NCBI RefSeq assembly: GCF_022348085.1
Contig: NZ_JAKRFN010000010.1
Span: 1 to 64,000, forward strand
Reading direction: 5' to 3'
Source of the DNA: Mycobacterium sp. PSTR-4-N
GTDB lineage: Bacteria; Actinomycetota; Actinomycetes; Mycobacteriales; Mycobacteriaceae
Length of the DNA: 64,000 nucleotides
Shown one piece after another: positions 48,413 through 57,536 of the stretch (position 1 is the first letter of the stretch; each line of letters begins with the position of its first letter). A program made the translations under genes and the position numbers. Under the pieces are notes generated by a model. That model was not told the origin of the DNA. It did not search any database and saw only the letters and a program-made list of their open reading frames with translations.

Positions 48413-49676
48413 CCAAGTCGATCGCGAGGATTCCCTCGACCACGCTGTAGCGGCGGGCCGTCGGTGGTCCGGGTAGTGGTGGTGCGGTGGAGTGGTAGGT
48501 CGCGCCGGTGGGGGTTCGGTAGGTGGCGGTGTGGCGGCCCTCGGTCTGGGTGGTGGTGACGGTCCAGTCGGGGGCTTCTTTGGCGTAGTTGCAGGCTTCG
48601 CAGGCACCCAACCCGTTGAGCGCGGAGGTGAGTCCGCTGTGGCGGGCGGGGACTGCGTGGTCGTGGTGGCGGATGGGGGCGTCGCAGTAGGGGGTGCGAC
48701 ACGTCTGATCCCGTAGCCCGATGAACGCCGCCAACCCTGTCGGGAAGATCCGGGCACGCGATTCCATCGCGACCAGCTGCCCCGATGTGGGGTGGCGGTA
48801 GAGCCGCCGCAGCGTGGCTTTCGCCGTCTCATCAGCCACCGCATCCGACACCAGGTCACGCACCACCGCGGCGGGCACGGGACCGTACCCGTCGACCCAG
48901 CCGGGGCTGTCGTCGTCGCCGAAGAGGGTGGTGTCGGCCATGACGAGGTTCACCGCGATCGGCGCCGGCGTCTCGGCCGGGCGGGCGGTGACCCTTTGGT
49001 AGAGGGTGTCGGTCATGATCTGTCCGCGCGGGCGCCCGTCCCCGCACAGGTCAGCCTCACGCTTCAAGGCGGCATACACCCCGATGCCCTGCGAGAGCGG
49101 CATCAGCGCAGTCAGCTGCACCATGCCGTTCGGCGCGGGCCGCATCGACACCCGCGCAGACGCCGCCGCGCGTTCCTTGCGCTCCACCACCGCGGCAGCA
49201 TCCAGGCGCGCTGCGATCGCGGCGGCGGCAGCCTCGATCCGGGCATTGCCCAACCCCACCAGCGCTTGCTGGTCAGCGCACAGCTCGGCATCCAACGTGC
49301 GCCGGTCCTCGACCATCAGGCAAGCGGACTGCTTCACGATCAGGGTGGCCCGCCACTCGGTCAACACCCCGGCGGCCAGCGCGGCCAAAGTGTGGGGCAT
49401 CTCGTGCACCAAGGCGTGGGCGAAGCCCAGATGCCGACCGCCATGGGCCGGCGAATCAGACCGGGCCAACGCCACTTCGGAGGCCAACCCGCGCCCCCGC
49501 TTCGCGGCCGGCATCCCTGCCTCGGTCTCGGCCACTCGGCGTTTCTCCGCCCACAGCGCGGTGGCACGGGCCTGCACCGCGGCCGCCTGAGCTTTCACAC
49601 GTTCGCAGCGTGCCACGACATCACGCAGCTCAGCCTCCGAGGCCGACTGGTCGATATCGAACACCTGTGCGAACAT
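48393..49676 (-). CDS. DUF222 / HNH endonuclease domain protein (13E12-like)
   Basis: 427 residues. The N-terminal two thirds is the DUF222 helical region; the C-terminus has an HNH domain with paired Cys (TCRTPYCDAP), the His motif RHHDHAVP, ALNGLGACEACNYAKEAPDW and a final Asp. This is the REP13E12-type family, present in many divergent copies in actinobacterial genomes and thought to be linked to mobile or repetitive elements. It appears full length. Its end overlaps the convergent ligase by 20 bases. No inverted terminal repeats were found around it. Its activity is unknown. Confidence 0.88.
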   Translation of the reverse strand: MFAQVFDIDQSASEAELRDVVARCERVKAQAAAVQARATALWAEKRRVAETEAGMPAAKRGRGLASEVALARSDSPAHGGRHLGFAHALVHEMPHTLAALAAGVLTEWRATLIVKQSACLMVEDRRTLDAELCADQQALVGLGNARIEAAAAAIAARLDAAAVVERKERAAASARVSMRPAPNGMVQLTALMPLSQGIGVYAALKREADLCGDGRPRGQIMTDTLYQRVTARPAETPAPIAVNLVMADTTLFGDDDSPGWVDGYGPVPAAVVRDLVSDAVADETAKATLRRLYRHPTSGQLVAMESRARIFPTGLAAFIGLRDQTCRTPYCDAPIRHHDHAVPARHSGLTSALNGLGACEACNYAKEAPDWTVTTTQTEGRHTATYRTPTGATYHSTAPPLPGPPTARRYSVVEGILAIDLVRRDVA

Positions 49677-49686
49677 GCCACCGACG

Positions 49687-50859
49687 CTACACCGACCCTC
49701 CGACAGATCCCGGATCGGCCAACACCGGCGCGAACGCGAGCTCGGCCGCGCCGATCACGACCGTCTCGCCACCCAGCGTCGCCGGCACGATCCGCACGAG
49801 ATCGCGAGGCCCGCCCATGCTGCGGCGGCTCAACTCTTCCCGGAGGATCGCGCCGGCGTACGCGGGGAAGGCGCGCAGAAAACCACCCAGGACCACCAGT
49901 CTGGGGTTCAGCATGTTGATGGCGTTGCCCAGCGCGATCGCCAGCGACCGGGCCTGGCGTTGTAAGACATCACGTTCGGCATCGGTCGGACATGGTTGCG
50001 CGTCGCCGGGTTCGACGCGTTCCGATTCGGCGATCAGCCGTGCCAGCGGCGCCTGGGTCACTTCGGTCTCCAGGCATCCGGTGCTGCCGCAGTGACAGGG
50101 TGCCGCTCCACCGACGAACGTGTGTCCCAATTCCCCCGCATAACCGGCGACGCCCTGGAGAAGGCCACCGGCGACCACGAATCCGGCGCCGATGCCCGTT
50201 GTTCCGCCGTTGACGTAGATGAGGTGATCGGCGCCGTGATGTCGGCCGAAAAGATGTTCCGCGATAGCTCCGGCGTTGGCGTCGTTGGCGGCATAGACCG
50301 GTAAACCCGTTGCTGCACTGAGTAGTTCGCCGATCTTGACGTCGTGCCAGTCGAGATTGGGCGCGAGTTGCACCGTCGATTCCGGGCTGTGCACCAAACC
50401 CGGCACCGCGACACCGATTGCGGTGAGTGCGCTGGTTTCGGGCAGCGTGCGGGCGATTCGTTGCACGATCTCGGCGGCCACCGACACGGCCTCATCGGGC
50501 GTCGGCACGCTCTCGGTCGGGCACCGGACCACCTCCAGTACGGTGCCGCCCATTGCGACCACGCCGATGGTGACCGCGTCGACCTCCGGGATGACGGTCG
50601 CTGCCACGACCCGCCGCCCCGGGCGGACGATGGGGCTCGGCCTGCCCACTTGAGAGACCGGCGCGGCCGGCAGCTCCTCGGCCAGACCTCGCGCCACCAA
50701 CTCTTCGACCAGATCCTTGATGGTCGACCGGGACAACGCCGTGCGGCGGGTCAGTTCGGCGCGGCTCAGCGCGCCGTGGCGGTGCACCAGAGTCAGCACG
50801 TTCGACAGGTTTCGACGCCGCACACCGTCGGCGCCCGCACCAGACCGCGGGGATGTCAC
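49687..50859 (-). CDS. ROK-family repressor (XylR-like)
   Basis: 390 residues. The N-terminal winged HTH is ALSRAELTRRTALSRSTIKD (about 30-49), followed by a ROK sugar-kinase-like domain with the ROK zinc motif CHCGSTGCLE and AANDANAGAIAEH. Such NagC/XylR proteins bind sugars and repress their catabolic genes. The GTG at 50859 has a near-perfect GGAGG six bases upstream. It is divergent from xylA, 86 bases away, and is the probable xylose-responsive repressor of the xyl genes. Confidence 0.9.
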   Translation of the reverse strand: MTSPRSGAGADGVRRRNLSNVLTLVHRHGALSRAELTRRTALSRSTIKDLVEELVARGLAEELPAAPVSQVGRPSPIVRPGRRVVAATVIPEVDAVTIGVVAMGGTVLEVVRCPTESVPTPDEAVSVAAEIVQRIARTLPETSALTAIGVAVPGLVHSPESTVQLAPNLDWHDVKIGELLSAATGLPVYAANDANAGAIAEHLFGRHHGADHLIYVNGGTTGIGAGFVVAGGLLQGVAGYAGELGHTFVGGAAPCHCGSTGCLETEVTQAPLARLIAESERVEPGDAQPCPTDAERDVLQRQARSLAIALGNAINMLNPRLVVLGGFLRAFPAYAGAILREELSRRSMGGPRDLVRIVPATLGGETVVIGAAELAFAPVLADPGSVGGSV

Positions 50860-50875
50860 GGGTCACCTCCAGGCC

Positions 50876-50905
50876 TTGACAGTGGTACAGAGCACATCTT
50901 ATGTT
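50876..50905 (+). promoter_or_regulatory. xylA promoter with candidate operator
   Basis: TTGACA (50876-50881), an 18-base spacer and TATGTT (50900-50905) form a good sigma-A-type promoter ahead of xylA (50946). TGTTC-N7-GAACA (50902-50918) overlaps the -10, where a repressor would block RNA polymerase. Confidence 0.65.
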
Positions 50906-50945
50906 CGCGCAGAGAACAAACTACAGCTTTCGGAGGGCTTTCGAC

Positions 50946-52169
50946 ATGACCTTGGTGGAGTCCGGCACCGAAACCACCCAGAACCTCACCCCGACACCGG
51001 CGGACAAATTCTCCTTCGGGCTCTGGACCGTTGGCTGGACGGCCGGCGATCCGTTCGGCGTCGCGACCCGCCCCTCGCTGGATGTGGTCGAGGCGGTCGA
51101 GCGACTCGCAGCACTCGGCGCGTACGGGTTGACGTTCCACGACGACGACCTCTTCCCGTTCGGCAGTTCCGATGCCGAGCGTCGACGGATGATCGAGCGG
51201 CTCACCTCAGCGCTGTCGGCGACAGGCATGACGGTGCCGATGGTGACGACGAATCTGTTCAGCCAGCCGGTGTTCAAGGACGGGGGATTCACCAGCAACG
51301 ACCGCGGCGTGCGTCGTTTCGCGCTGCGCAAGGTGTTGCGCAACCTCGATCTGGCCGCCGAACTCGGGGCACAGACCTTCGTGCTGTGGGGTGGGCGTGA
51401 AGGCAGCGAATACGATTCCGCCAAAGACGTCCACGCTGCCTTCGAGCGTTGCCGCGAGGCACTGAACCTGCTGTGCGAGTACGTCATCGACCAGAACATC
51501 GAGATCCGGTTCGCCATCGAACCCAAGCCGAACGAGCCGCGCGGCGACATCCTGCTCCCGACGGTCGGACATGCGCTCGCGTTCATCGACACACTCGCTC
51601 ACCCGCAGATGGTGGGAGTCAACCCGGAGGTGGGTCACGAACAGATGGCCGGCCTGAACTTCGTGCACGGCATCGGTCAGGCGCTCTACAGTGGCAAGCT
51701 GTTCCACATCGACCTCAACGGGCAGCGCGGCATCAAGTTCGACCAGGATCTGGTGTTCGGCCACGGGGATCTCGCCAACGCGTTCGCTCTGGTCGACCTC
51801 CTCGAGCACGGCGGTGTCGACGGTGGCGCCGCCTACACCGGTCCGCGCCACTTCGACTACAAGCCCAGCCGCACCGAGGACGTCGACGGGGTCTGGGAAT
51901 CGGCGGCTGCGAACATGCGCATGTACCTGTTGCTCAAAGAACGCGCGGCGGCCTTCCGGGCGGATCCCGCGGTGGCCGAGGCGATGTCGCAGGCAAAGGT
52001 CGCCGAACTCCGGACGCCGACGCTCGATCCCGGCGAAACATACGCCGACCTGCTGGCCGACCGGTCGGCGTACGAGGAGTTCGACGCCGACTCCTACTTC
52101 GGCGCAAAGGGATTCGGCTTCGTCAGGTTGAACCAGCTGGCCCTGGAGCACCTGATGGGCGCCCGCTGA
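50946..52169 (+). CDS. xylA: Xylose isomerase
   Basis: Converts D-xylose to D-xylulose. The 407 residues form the TIM-barrel family of actinobacterial xylose isomerases: [10 protein letters not shown] (His65, Asp68), [20 protein letters not shown] with the metal-binding Glu, [11 protein letters not shown] and [11 protein letters not shown]. The ATG at 50946 has GGAGGGC upstream; an earlier ATG at 50901 would lie in the operator. The ROK repressor is divergent and the sugar ABC transporter follows after a 70-base gap. No xylulokinase gene follows. Confidence 0.96.
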   Translation: MTLVESGTETTQNLTPTPADKFSFGLWTVGWTAGDPFGVATRPSLDVVEAVERLAALGAYGLTFHDDDLFPFGSSDAERRRMIERLTSALSATGMTVPMVTTNLFSQPVFKDGGFTSNDRGVRRFALRKVLRNLDLAAELGAQTFVLWGGREGSEYDSAKDVHAAFERCREALNLLCEYVIDQNIEIRFAIEPKPNEPRGDILLPTVGHALAFIDTLAHPQMVGVNPEVGHEQMAGLNFVHGIGQALYSGKLFHIDLNGQRGIKFDQDLVFGHGDLANAFALVDLLEHGGVDGGAAYTGPRHFDYKPSRTEDVDGVWESAAANMRMYLLLKERAAAFRADPAVAEAMSQAKVAELRTPTLDPGETYADLLADRSAYEEFDADSYFGAKGFGFVRLNQLALEHLMGAR

Positions 52170-52193
52170 CACTCTGGACGCGACGTGTATCAC

Positions 52194-52215
52194 GTTATAA
52201 GTTGCCCACGATAAC
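52194..52215. promoter_or_regulatory. Inverted repeat upstream of the xylose-binding protein gene
   Basis: GTTAT (52194-52198) and ATAAC (52211-52215) form a 5-bp inverted repeat with a 12-base spacer, 25 bases before the GTG of xylF. It is a weak candidate for a second repressor site; its half-sites differ from those at the xylA promoter. Confidence 0.3.
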
Positions 52216-52239
52216 AAAACTGCACCGGAGGCGAATCCC

Positions 52240-53319
52240 GTGAAACGATCGAGCACTCTGCTGTCCGCCCTTCTCGCCACCACGGTGGTGGCGGCCACCC
52301 TCAGCGCCTGCAGCAGCTCCGACTCCGGAGGGGACAACGCGCAGGCCGGCGCCGGCAAGATCGGCGTCATCCTGCCCGACACGAAGTCCTCGGTCCGGTG
52401 GGAATCCAAGGATCGGCCGGCGCTGGAGACGGCCTTCAAAGAAGCCGGGGTGCCGTACAACATCCAGAATGCCGAGGGCTCGGCCGATCAGATGGCCACC
52501 ATCGCCGACGGCATGATCGCCGACGGGGTCACCGTCCTGGCCATCGTGAACCTCGACTCAGACAGCGGCGCCTCCATCCAGCAGAAGGCGGCCGCCCAGG
52601 GCGTGAAGACCATCGATTACGACCGCCTCACCCTCGGTGGTTCCGCCGACGCCTACGTCTCGTTCGACAACACCAAAGTCGGTGAGCTGCAAGGCCAGGG
52701 GTTGGTCGACTGCCTCGGCGGCAAGCCGGCCAACGTGGTGTTCCTCAACGGCTCGCCGACCGACAACAACGCGACGCTGTTCTCCTCCGGTGCGCATTCG
52801 GTGATCGATGCGACACCGACCATCACCAACGTCGGCGAACAGGCCGTCCCCGACTGGGACAACGACAAGGCGGTCACCATCTTCGAGCAGCTCTACACCG
52901 CCGCCGGCGGAAAGGTCGACGGCGTGTACGCCGCGAACGACGGCCTCGCCGGTTCGGTGATCTCGATCCTGGACAAGAACAAGCGGGCCGGACAGGTGCC
53001 GGTCACCGGACAGGACGCCACGGTCGAAGGGCTGCAGAACATCCTCGCCGGGACACAGTGCATGACGGTGTACAAGTCCGCGACCGAGGAGGCGGGAGCA
53101 TTGGCGAAGGCGGCGATCGCCTTGGCCAACGGGCAGACGCCGGAGACCAACAGCACCTCACGCGACGATCAGGGCAACCGAGACGTGCCATCGGTGCTGC
53201 TGACTCCGAAGTCGATCACCAAGGACAACGTCGACGTCGTGTTCACCGACGGCGGCCAGTCCAAGGACGAGGTGTGCGCGGGCCAGTTCGCGGCGATGTG
53301 CTCGGCGGCAGGAGTCTGA
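52240..53319 (+). CDS. xylF: Xylose-binding lipoprotein of the ABC transporter (XylF-like)
   Basis: 359-residue sugar-binding lipoprotein: signal peptide with lipobox LSAC (Cys near residue 24), a Ser/Gly-rich tether, then a type I periplasmic-binding fold (KIGVILPDTKSSVRWESKDRP). The region VNLDSDSGASIQQKA and DYDRLTLGG resemble E. coli XylF. Two Cys near the C-terminus (DEVCAG, AMCSA) may form a disulphide. The GTG at 52240 follows CGGAGGCGAATCCC. It begins the three-gene transporter operon. Confidence 0.9.
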   Translation: MKRSSTLLSALLATTVVAATLSACSSSDSGGDNAQAGAGKIGVILPDTKSSVRWESKDRPALETAFKEAGVPYNIQNAEGSADQMATIADGMIADGVTVLAIVNLDSDSGASIQQKAAAQGVKTIDYDRLTLGGSADAYVSFDNTKVGELQGQGLVDCLGGKPANVVFLNGSPTDNNATLFSSGAHSVIDATPTITNVGEQAVPDWDNDKAVTIFEQLYTAAGGKVDGVYAANDGLAGSVISILDKNKRAGQVPVTGQDATVEGLQNILAGTQCMTVYKSATEEAGALAKAAIALANGQTPETNSTSRDDQGNRDVPSVLLTPKSITKDNVDVVFTDGGQSKDEVCAGQFAAMCSAAGV

Positions 53320-53325
53320 GCACCC

Positions 53326-54120
53326 ATGGATGACAGGCTCTCGGCCAGCGAGCCCATCCTCGAATTGCGCGGCGTCAACAAGAGTTTCGGCGTCGTCCAT
53401 GTGTTGCACGACATCGACTTCCGCGTGTATCCCGGGCAGGTCACCGCCCTCGTGGGGGACAACGGTGCCGGGAAGTCGACGTTGGTCAAGGCGATCGCCG
53501 GAATACACCCCATCGACAGCGGCACCTATCTGTTCGGCGGGAGTCCGGTCACCGTGCACGGACCCACCGATGTGTCGGCGCTCGGGGTGGAGGTGGTGTA
53601 CCAGGATCTCGCGCTGTGCGACAACCTCGACATCGTCGAGAACATGTTCCTGGGCCGGGAACTCACCACGCGCGGCATGCTCGACGAGGCACGGATGGAG
53701 ACGATGGCGCGCGACGCGCTCACCTCGCTGTCGGTGCGGACGGTCGCTTCGGTGCGGCAGACGGTGTCGAGTCTGTCGGGTGGTCAACGGCAGACCGTCG
53801 CGATCGCGAAGTCGGTGCTGTGGAAGTCGAAAGTCGTTCTGCTGGACGAGCCCACCGCCGCACTCGGGGTCGCGCAGACCCAGCAGGTGATCGAGTTGGT
53901 GCGTCGGCTCGCCGACCAGGGTGTGGGAGTCGTGCTGATCTCCCACAATCTGGCCGACGTGTTCTCGGTGGCCGACCGGATCTGCGCGCTGTACCTCGGC
54001 CGGGTCGCCGCCGACGTGAAGGCCGGCGACGTCACCCACGGTCAGGTGGTCGAGCTGATCACCGCCGGCCGGTCGGGCTCCCTCGGACTGGCCCCGGTCG
54101 ACGCCTCCGAAACCCTGTGA
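53326..54120 (+). CDS. xylG: Xylose ABC transporter ATPase, single-domain (XylG-like)
   Basis: 264-residue ABC protein: Walker A GDNGAGKST (about 45-53), Q-loop VYQDLAL, signature SLSGGQRQTV, Walker B VVLLDEPTAALG and switch His in ISHNLADV. Canonical carbohydrate CUT2 ATPases such as E. coli XylG have two fused ATPase domains (about 510 residues); this one has only one, as in FrcA-type or actinobacterial CUT2 systems, so it must work as a homodimer. It starts six bases after xylF and is followed by the permease gene. Confidence 0.9.
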   Translation: MDDRLSASEPILELRGVNKSFGVVHVLHDIDFRVYPGQVTALVGDNGAGKSTLVKAIAGIHPIDSGTYLFGGSPVTVHGPTDVSALGVEVVYQDLALCDNLDIVENMFLGRELTTRGMLDEARMETMARDALTSLSVRTVASVRQTVSSLSGGQRQTVAIAKSVLWKSKVVLLDEPTAALGVAQTQQVIELVRRLADQGVGVVLISHNLADVFSVADRICALYLGRVAADVKAGDVTHGQVVELITAGRSGSLGLAPVDASETL

Positions 54121-54143
54121 CACCCGGGAAGGACACCCCCACC

Positions 54144-55409
54144 ATGGCGACAGTCACCGGCGCCACCGCGCACTCGGACTTCGCGATCGACGCACGCTCC
54201 GACGCAGGTTTCGCGGATGCGGTGCGCTCCTACGTGCGCCGGGTCCGCGGCGGTGACATGGGTTCACTGCCTGCGGTTCTCGGCTTGATCGTGCTCTTCG
54301 TGGTGTTCGGGTTCGCCAACGACCGGTTCATGTCGGCGCTGAACCTGGCCAACCTCGTCACCCAGGCCGGGGCCATCTGCGTGCTGGCGATGGGTCTGGT
54401 GTTCGTGCTGCTGCTCGGCGACATCGACCTGTCCGCCGGCGTCGCCGGTGGGGTGTCGGCGTGCGTGATGGCGTTGACGATGGTCGATCTGCGCTGGCCG
54501 TGGTGGGCGGCGGTGCTCGCCGGCATCGCGTCCGGCGCGGTGATCGGTCTGTGTATCGGTGTGCTGCGGGCCAAGCTCGGAATCCCGTCGTTCGTGGTCA
54601 CGTTGGCGTTCTTCCTCGGACTACAGGGCGTGACGCTCAAGCTCATCGGTGAGGGCGGATCGGTGCGGGTCGACGATCCGGTGATCCGCGGGCTGACCAT
54701 CAGCAATCTGGCGGTGCCGGTGGGGTGGACGATCGCCGGTCTGGTCGTGGTGGGTTTTGCCGTGCTGGAGGTCGTGCAGTACCGGCGCAAGCGCGCCCTG
54801 AACCTGGCGCATGCGCCGTCCGGTGTGGTCGCGGCGCGCATCGCAGCCGTCGCGGCTGTGGTGCTCGGCGTGACGTTCGTGATGAGCGTCAACCGCAGCG
54901 TCAACCCCAACGTGCAGATCCGGGGCGTGCCCTACGTTCTTCCGCTGATCGTGGTGCTGTTGATCGTCATGACGTTCGTGCTGCAGCGCACGTCGTACGG
55001 CAGGCATGTCTACGCCGTGGGCGGCAACGCGGAAGCCGCTCGCCGCGCAGGCATTTCAGTCAACCGCATCCGCGTGTCCGTGTTCGTCGTGGCGTCGTCC
55101 ATGGCGGCGCTCAGCGGCATCATCGCCGCGTCCTACGCCGGTAAGGTGTCGGCGTCCTCGGGTGCTGGCAACACGCTGTTGTACGCAGTGGGTGCGGCGG
55201 TCATCGGCGGCACCTCGCTGTTCGGTGGGCGCGGTCGCGCGGTCGACGCGGTGATCGGCGGTGTGGTGGTGGCGACCATCGCCAACGGGCTCGGCCTGCT
55301 CAACCAGTCGTCCTACATCAACTTCCTGGTCACCGGCGGTGTGCTGCTGCTCGCGGCGAGCGTGGACGCGATCTCGCGGCGGCGTCGCTCGTCGACCGGG
55401 CTCGGCTGA
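54144..55409 (+). CDS. xylH: Xylose ABC transporter permease (XylH-like)
   Basis: 421-residue CUT2 permease with about ten to eleven hydrophobic segments. It has the family motif LLGDIDLSAGVAGG near residue 96 and the EAA-like YAVGGNAEAARRAGISVNRIRV, then AAVIGGTSLFGGRGRAVDAVIGG. Like XylH it is longer than the ribose permease. The ATG at 54144 follows GGGAAGGACACCC; a GTG overlapping the ATPase stop (54117) is an alternative. It ends just before the convergent aminotransferase gene, the right edge of the accessory block. Confidence 0.92.
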   Translation: MATVTGATAHSDFAIDARSDAGFADAVRSYVRRVRGGDMGSLPAVLGLIVLFVVFGFANDRFMSALNLANLVTQAGAICVLAMGLVFVLLLGDIDLSAGVAGGVSACVMALTMVDLRWPWWAAVLAGIASGAVIGLCIGVLRAKLGIPSFVVTLAFFLGLQGVTLKLIGEGGSVRVDDPVIRGLTISNLAVPVGWTIAGLVVVGFAVLEVVQYRRKRALNLAHAPSGVVAARIAAVAAVVLGVTFVMSVNRSVNPNVQIRGVPYVLPLIVVLLIVMTFVLQRTSYGRHVYAVGGNAEAARRAGISVNRIRVSVFVVASSMAALSGIIAASYAGKVSASSGAGNTLLYAVGAAVIGGTSLFGGRGRAVDAVIGGVVVATIANGLGLLNQSSYINFLVTGGVLLLAASVDAISRRRRSSTGLG

Positions 55410-55412
55410 GCG

Positions 55413-56567
55413 TCACCGCAGCCACGCGCCGATGCGGCGCAGCGCCTCGGAGATGTCGGCGGACGGTCCGGCGAAGGACAGCCGCACCGACGCTCCTCCC
55501 CGCACCGTGTCGAAGTCGACCCCCGGCGCGATCGCGACGCCGGTGTCCGACAGCAGCGTCGAGCAGAAGCGCAGCGAATCCGTGGTCACGTGGGAGACGT
55601 CGGCGTAGACGTAGAACGCGCCGTCTGCGGGTGCGAGGCGGTCGATTCCGAGCCCGCGCAGACCGTCGAGCAGCAATGTGCGATTGGCGCCGTAGCCGTC
55701 GAGCAACGCCTCCGCCTCGGCGATGGAGTCCTCGGTGAACGCGGCGACGGCAGCCAGCTGGGGGAGTACCGGCGGGCAGATGGTGAAGTTCCCCGTCAGC
55801 CGGTCCACCGCCCTGCGTAACTCCTCCGGCACCAGCAGCCACCCCAACCGCCATCCGGTCATCGCGAAGTACTTCGAAAAACTGTTCACCACAACGGCTT
55901 CGCGTGATGTCTCCCATGCACAGCTGGTATCGGGGGCCCCGGGGTAGACCAGGCCGTGGTACACCTCGTCACTGATCAAGCGCACACCGGACTCGGCGCA
56001 CCACGCCGCGATCGCCGCGAGTTCGGCAGGCGGGATCACGGTCCCGGTGGGGTTTGCCGGGCTCGCCACGATGACGCCGGCCACGGGTGGGTCGAGGTTC
56101 GTGAGCATGTCCAGGGTCGGCTGGAAGCGGGTGTCGGGTCCACAGGGCAACTCCACGACGTCGCAGCCGAGCGCGGTCAGGATGTTGCGGTAGCAGGGGT
56201 AGCCGGGACTGGCGATCGCGACCCGGTCGCTGGCGTCGAAGCAGGCCAAGAACGCCAGCAGGAACCCACCCGAGGAGCCGGTGGTGATCACGACGTCGTC
56301 GGGGTCGACAGCCAGGCCGTGCCGATGGTCGTAGGTCGCGGCGATCGCAGCACGCAACTCGGGGATGCCGAGGGCGACGCTGTATCCGAGGCGGTTGTCG
56401 TGCAGTGCTGCGATGGCGGCATCGCGGACTGCGGCCGGGGCGCCCGCGCTGGGCTGACCGGCGGACAGGTTGACCAGATCTCCGTGCGTGCGTTGCCGCT
56501 CCGCCGCGGCGAGCCAGACATCCATCACATAGAACGGGGGGATGCCGGACCGCAGCGAAACGCTCAT
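55413..56567 (-). CDS. aspB: Class I/II PLP-dependent aminotransferase (AspB-like)
   Basis: 384 residues of fold-type I aminotransferase. The PLP Lys lies in SFSKYFAMTGWRLG (near residue 233), with SPANPTGTVIP near 165, DEVYHG near 200 and the C-terminal Arg in SVRLSFAG. It corresponds to Rv3565, annotated aspB, next to fadE33 in M. tuberculosis. The substrate is not proven. It is nine bases downstream of fadE33 on the same strand, so is the last gene of the fadD3-fadE31-32-33 operon. Its constant presence there suggests a link to HIP catabolism, unexplained. Confidence 0.88.
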   Translation of the reverse strand: MSVSLRSGIPPFYVMDVWLAAAERQRTHGDLVNLSAGQPSAGAPAAVRDAAIAALHDNRLGYSVALGIPELRAAIAATYDHRHGLAVDPDDVVITTGSSGGFLLAFLACFDASDRVAIASPGYPCYRNILTALGCDVVELPCGPDTRFQPTLDMLTNLDPPVAGVIVASPANPTGTVIPPAELAAIAAWCAESGVRLISDEVYHGLVYPGAPDTSCAWETSREAVVVNSFSKYFAMTGWRLGWLLVPEELRRAVDRLTGNFTICPPVLPQLAAVAAFTEDSIAEAEALLDGYGANRTLLLDGLRGLGIDRLAPADGAFYVYADVSHVTTDSLRFCSTLLSDTGVAIAPGVDFDTVRGGASVRLSFAGPSADISEALRRIGAWLR

Positions 56568-56576
56568 GCAGCCAGG

Positions 56577-57536
56577 CTAGAACAGTTCAGATTCGAGGCG
56601 GCGCACCTGCTCGCGGGGGGCTCCGAGCAGCTGCGCGCTGCCATGGGCCCGCTTGAAGTAGAGCTGGATGTCGCTCTCCCACGTGATCGCGATACCGCCG
56701 TGCATCTGCACCGCCTCGGCGGCGACACCGGTGAACGCCTCGCTGGCAGCCAGCCGGGCCCGTGCCGCCGCCACCGGCGAGGGTGCCGCGGTGTACTCCT
56801 CGATGGCCTCGTCGACGATCGCGCGGGCGGTCTCGACCGCGACGTACTGATCGGCCATCCGGTGTTTGAGCGCCTGAAAGCTGCCGATCGGCCGGCCGAA
56901 CTGGACCCGGTCCTTCGTGTAGGCGACTGTCAGGTCCAGGCAGCGCGATGCCGCGCCGACCTGTTCGGCAGCGAGGAGGATCGCCGCCATGTCGGCCATC
57001 CCCGGGTCCGGTCCGAGCACCACAGTGTCGCCGGGTTCCAGCGCAGCCAGCGGACGGGTGATGTCCATCGCCGTCGCAGAGGTGGTGGTGAAAGTCCGCC
57101 AGTGCGTCAGGTTTTCGCCGTTGGCGGCGATGACGACGTCGGCCGTGGTGCCGTTGAGCACGTACCCGGGATCGAAGACGACGGTGCCGATCGAACGACC
57201 TTCGATGAGCGCCTCGAGTAGATCTGCCGGTGGTTCGGGCAGCGAGAGCAGCGCGAGTTCAGCGAGCGTGGTGCCCAGCAGCGGCGTCGGCACCAGCCGT
57301 TTGCCGAGTTCGCCGAGTACCACTGCGGCGTCGGCGAGTTCACCGCCCGCGCCGCCGAGGTCCTCGGGCACCACCAGCGCCGCGGCACCCACCTGCTCGC
57401 ACAGCATCGCCCAGAGCGACTCGTCGTAGCCGCGTTCGGACGCGGCGGCCGTTCGTACCGCCTCGGGTGAGGCGTGCTTGTCGATCAGCGCTGCGACGGT
57501 GTCGCGCAGCATCTCCCGTTCGTCGCTCGACGTCAC
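56577..57536 (-). CDS. fadE33: Acyl-CoA dehydrogenase FadE33
   Basis: 319-residue acyl-CoA dehydrogenase subunit of the HIP-degradation operon. It has the C-terminal signature VQMHGGIAITWESDIQLYFKR. The N-terminal half is divergent from full-length enzymes, as expected of the heteromeric cholesterol-type dehydrogenases in which FadE31/32/33 pair together. The GTG at 57536 overlaps the fadE32 stop (GTGA). Similar length to Rv3564 (318). It lies 9 bases upstream of aspB. Confidence 0.92.
   Translation of the reverse strand: MTSSDEREMLRDTVAALIDKHASPEAVRTAAASERGYDESLWAMLCEQVGAAALVVPEDLGGAGGELADAAVVLGELGKRLVPTPLLGTTLAELALLSLPEPPADLLEALIEGRSIGTVVFDPGYVLNGTTADVVIAANGENLTHWRTFTTTSATAMDITRPLAALEPGDTVVLGPDPGMADMAAILLAAEQVGAASRCLDLTVAYTKDRVQFGRPIGSFQALKHRMADQYVAVETARAIVDEAIEEYTAAPSPVAAARARLAASEAFTGVAAEAVQMHGGIAITWESDIQLYFKRAHGSAQLLGAPREQVRRLESELF

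Noticed and set aside
46358..48859. An 833-residue open frame on the minus strand across the dehydrogenase and ligase genes
   Set aside because: Antisense to enzymes with complete motifs; the translated sequence is low-complexity shadow.
42312..55412. Accessory block as a prophage, ICE or defence island
   Set aside because: There is no integrase, transposase, phage structural gene, restriction or CRISPR gene; the content is metabolic and regulatory. DUF222/HNH alone is not enough.
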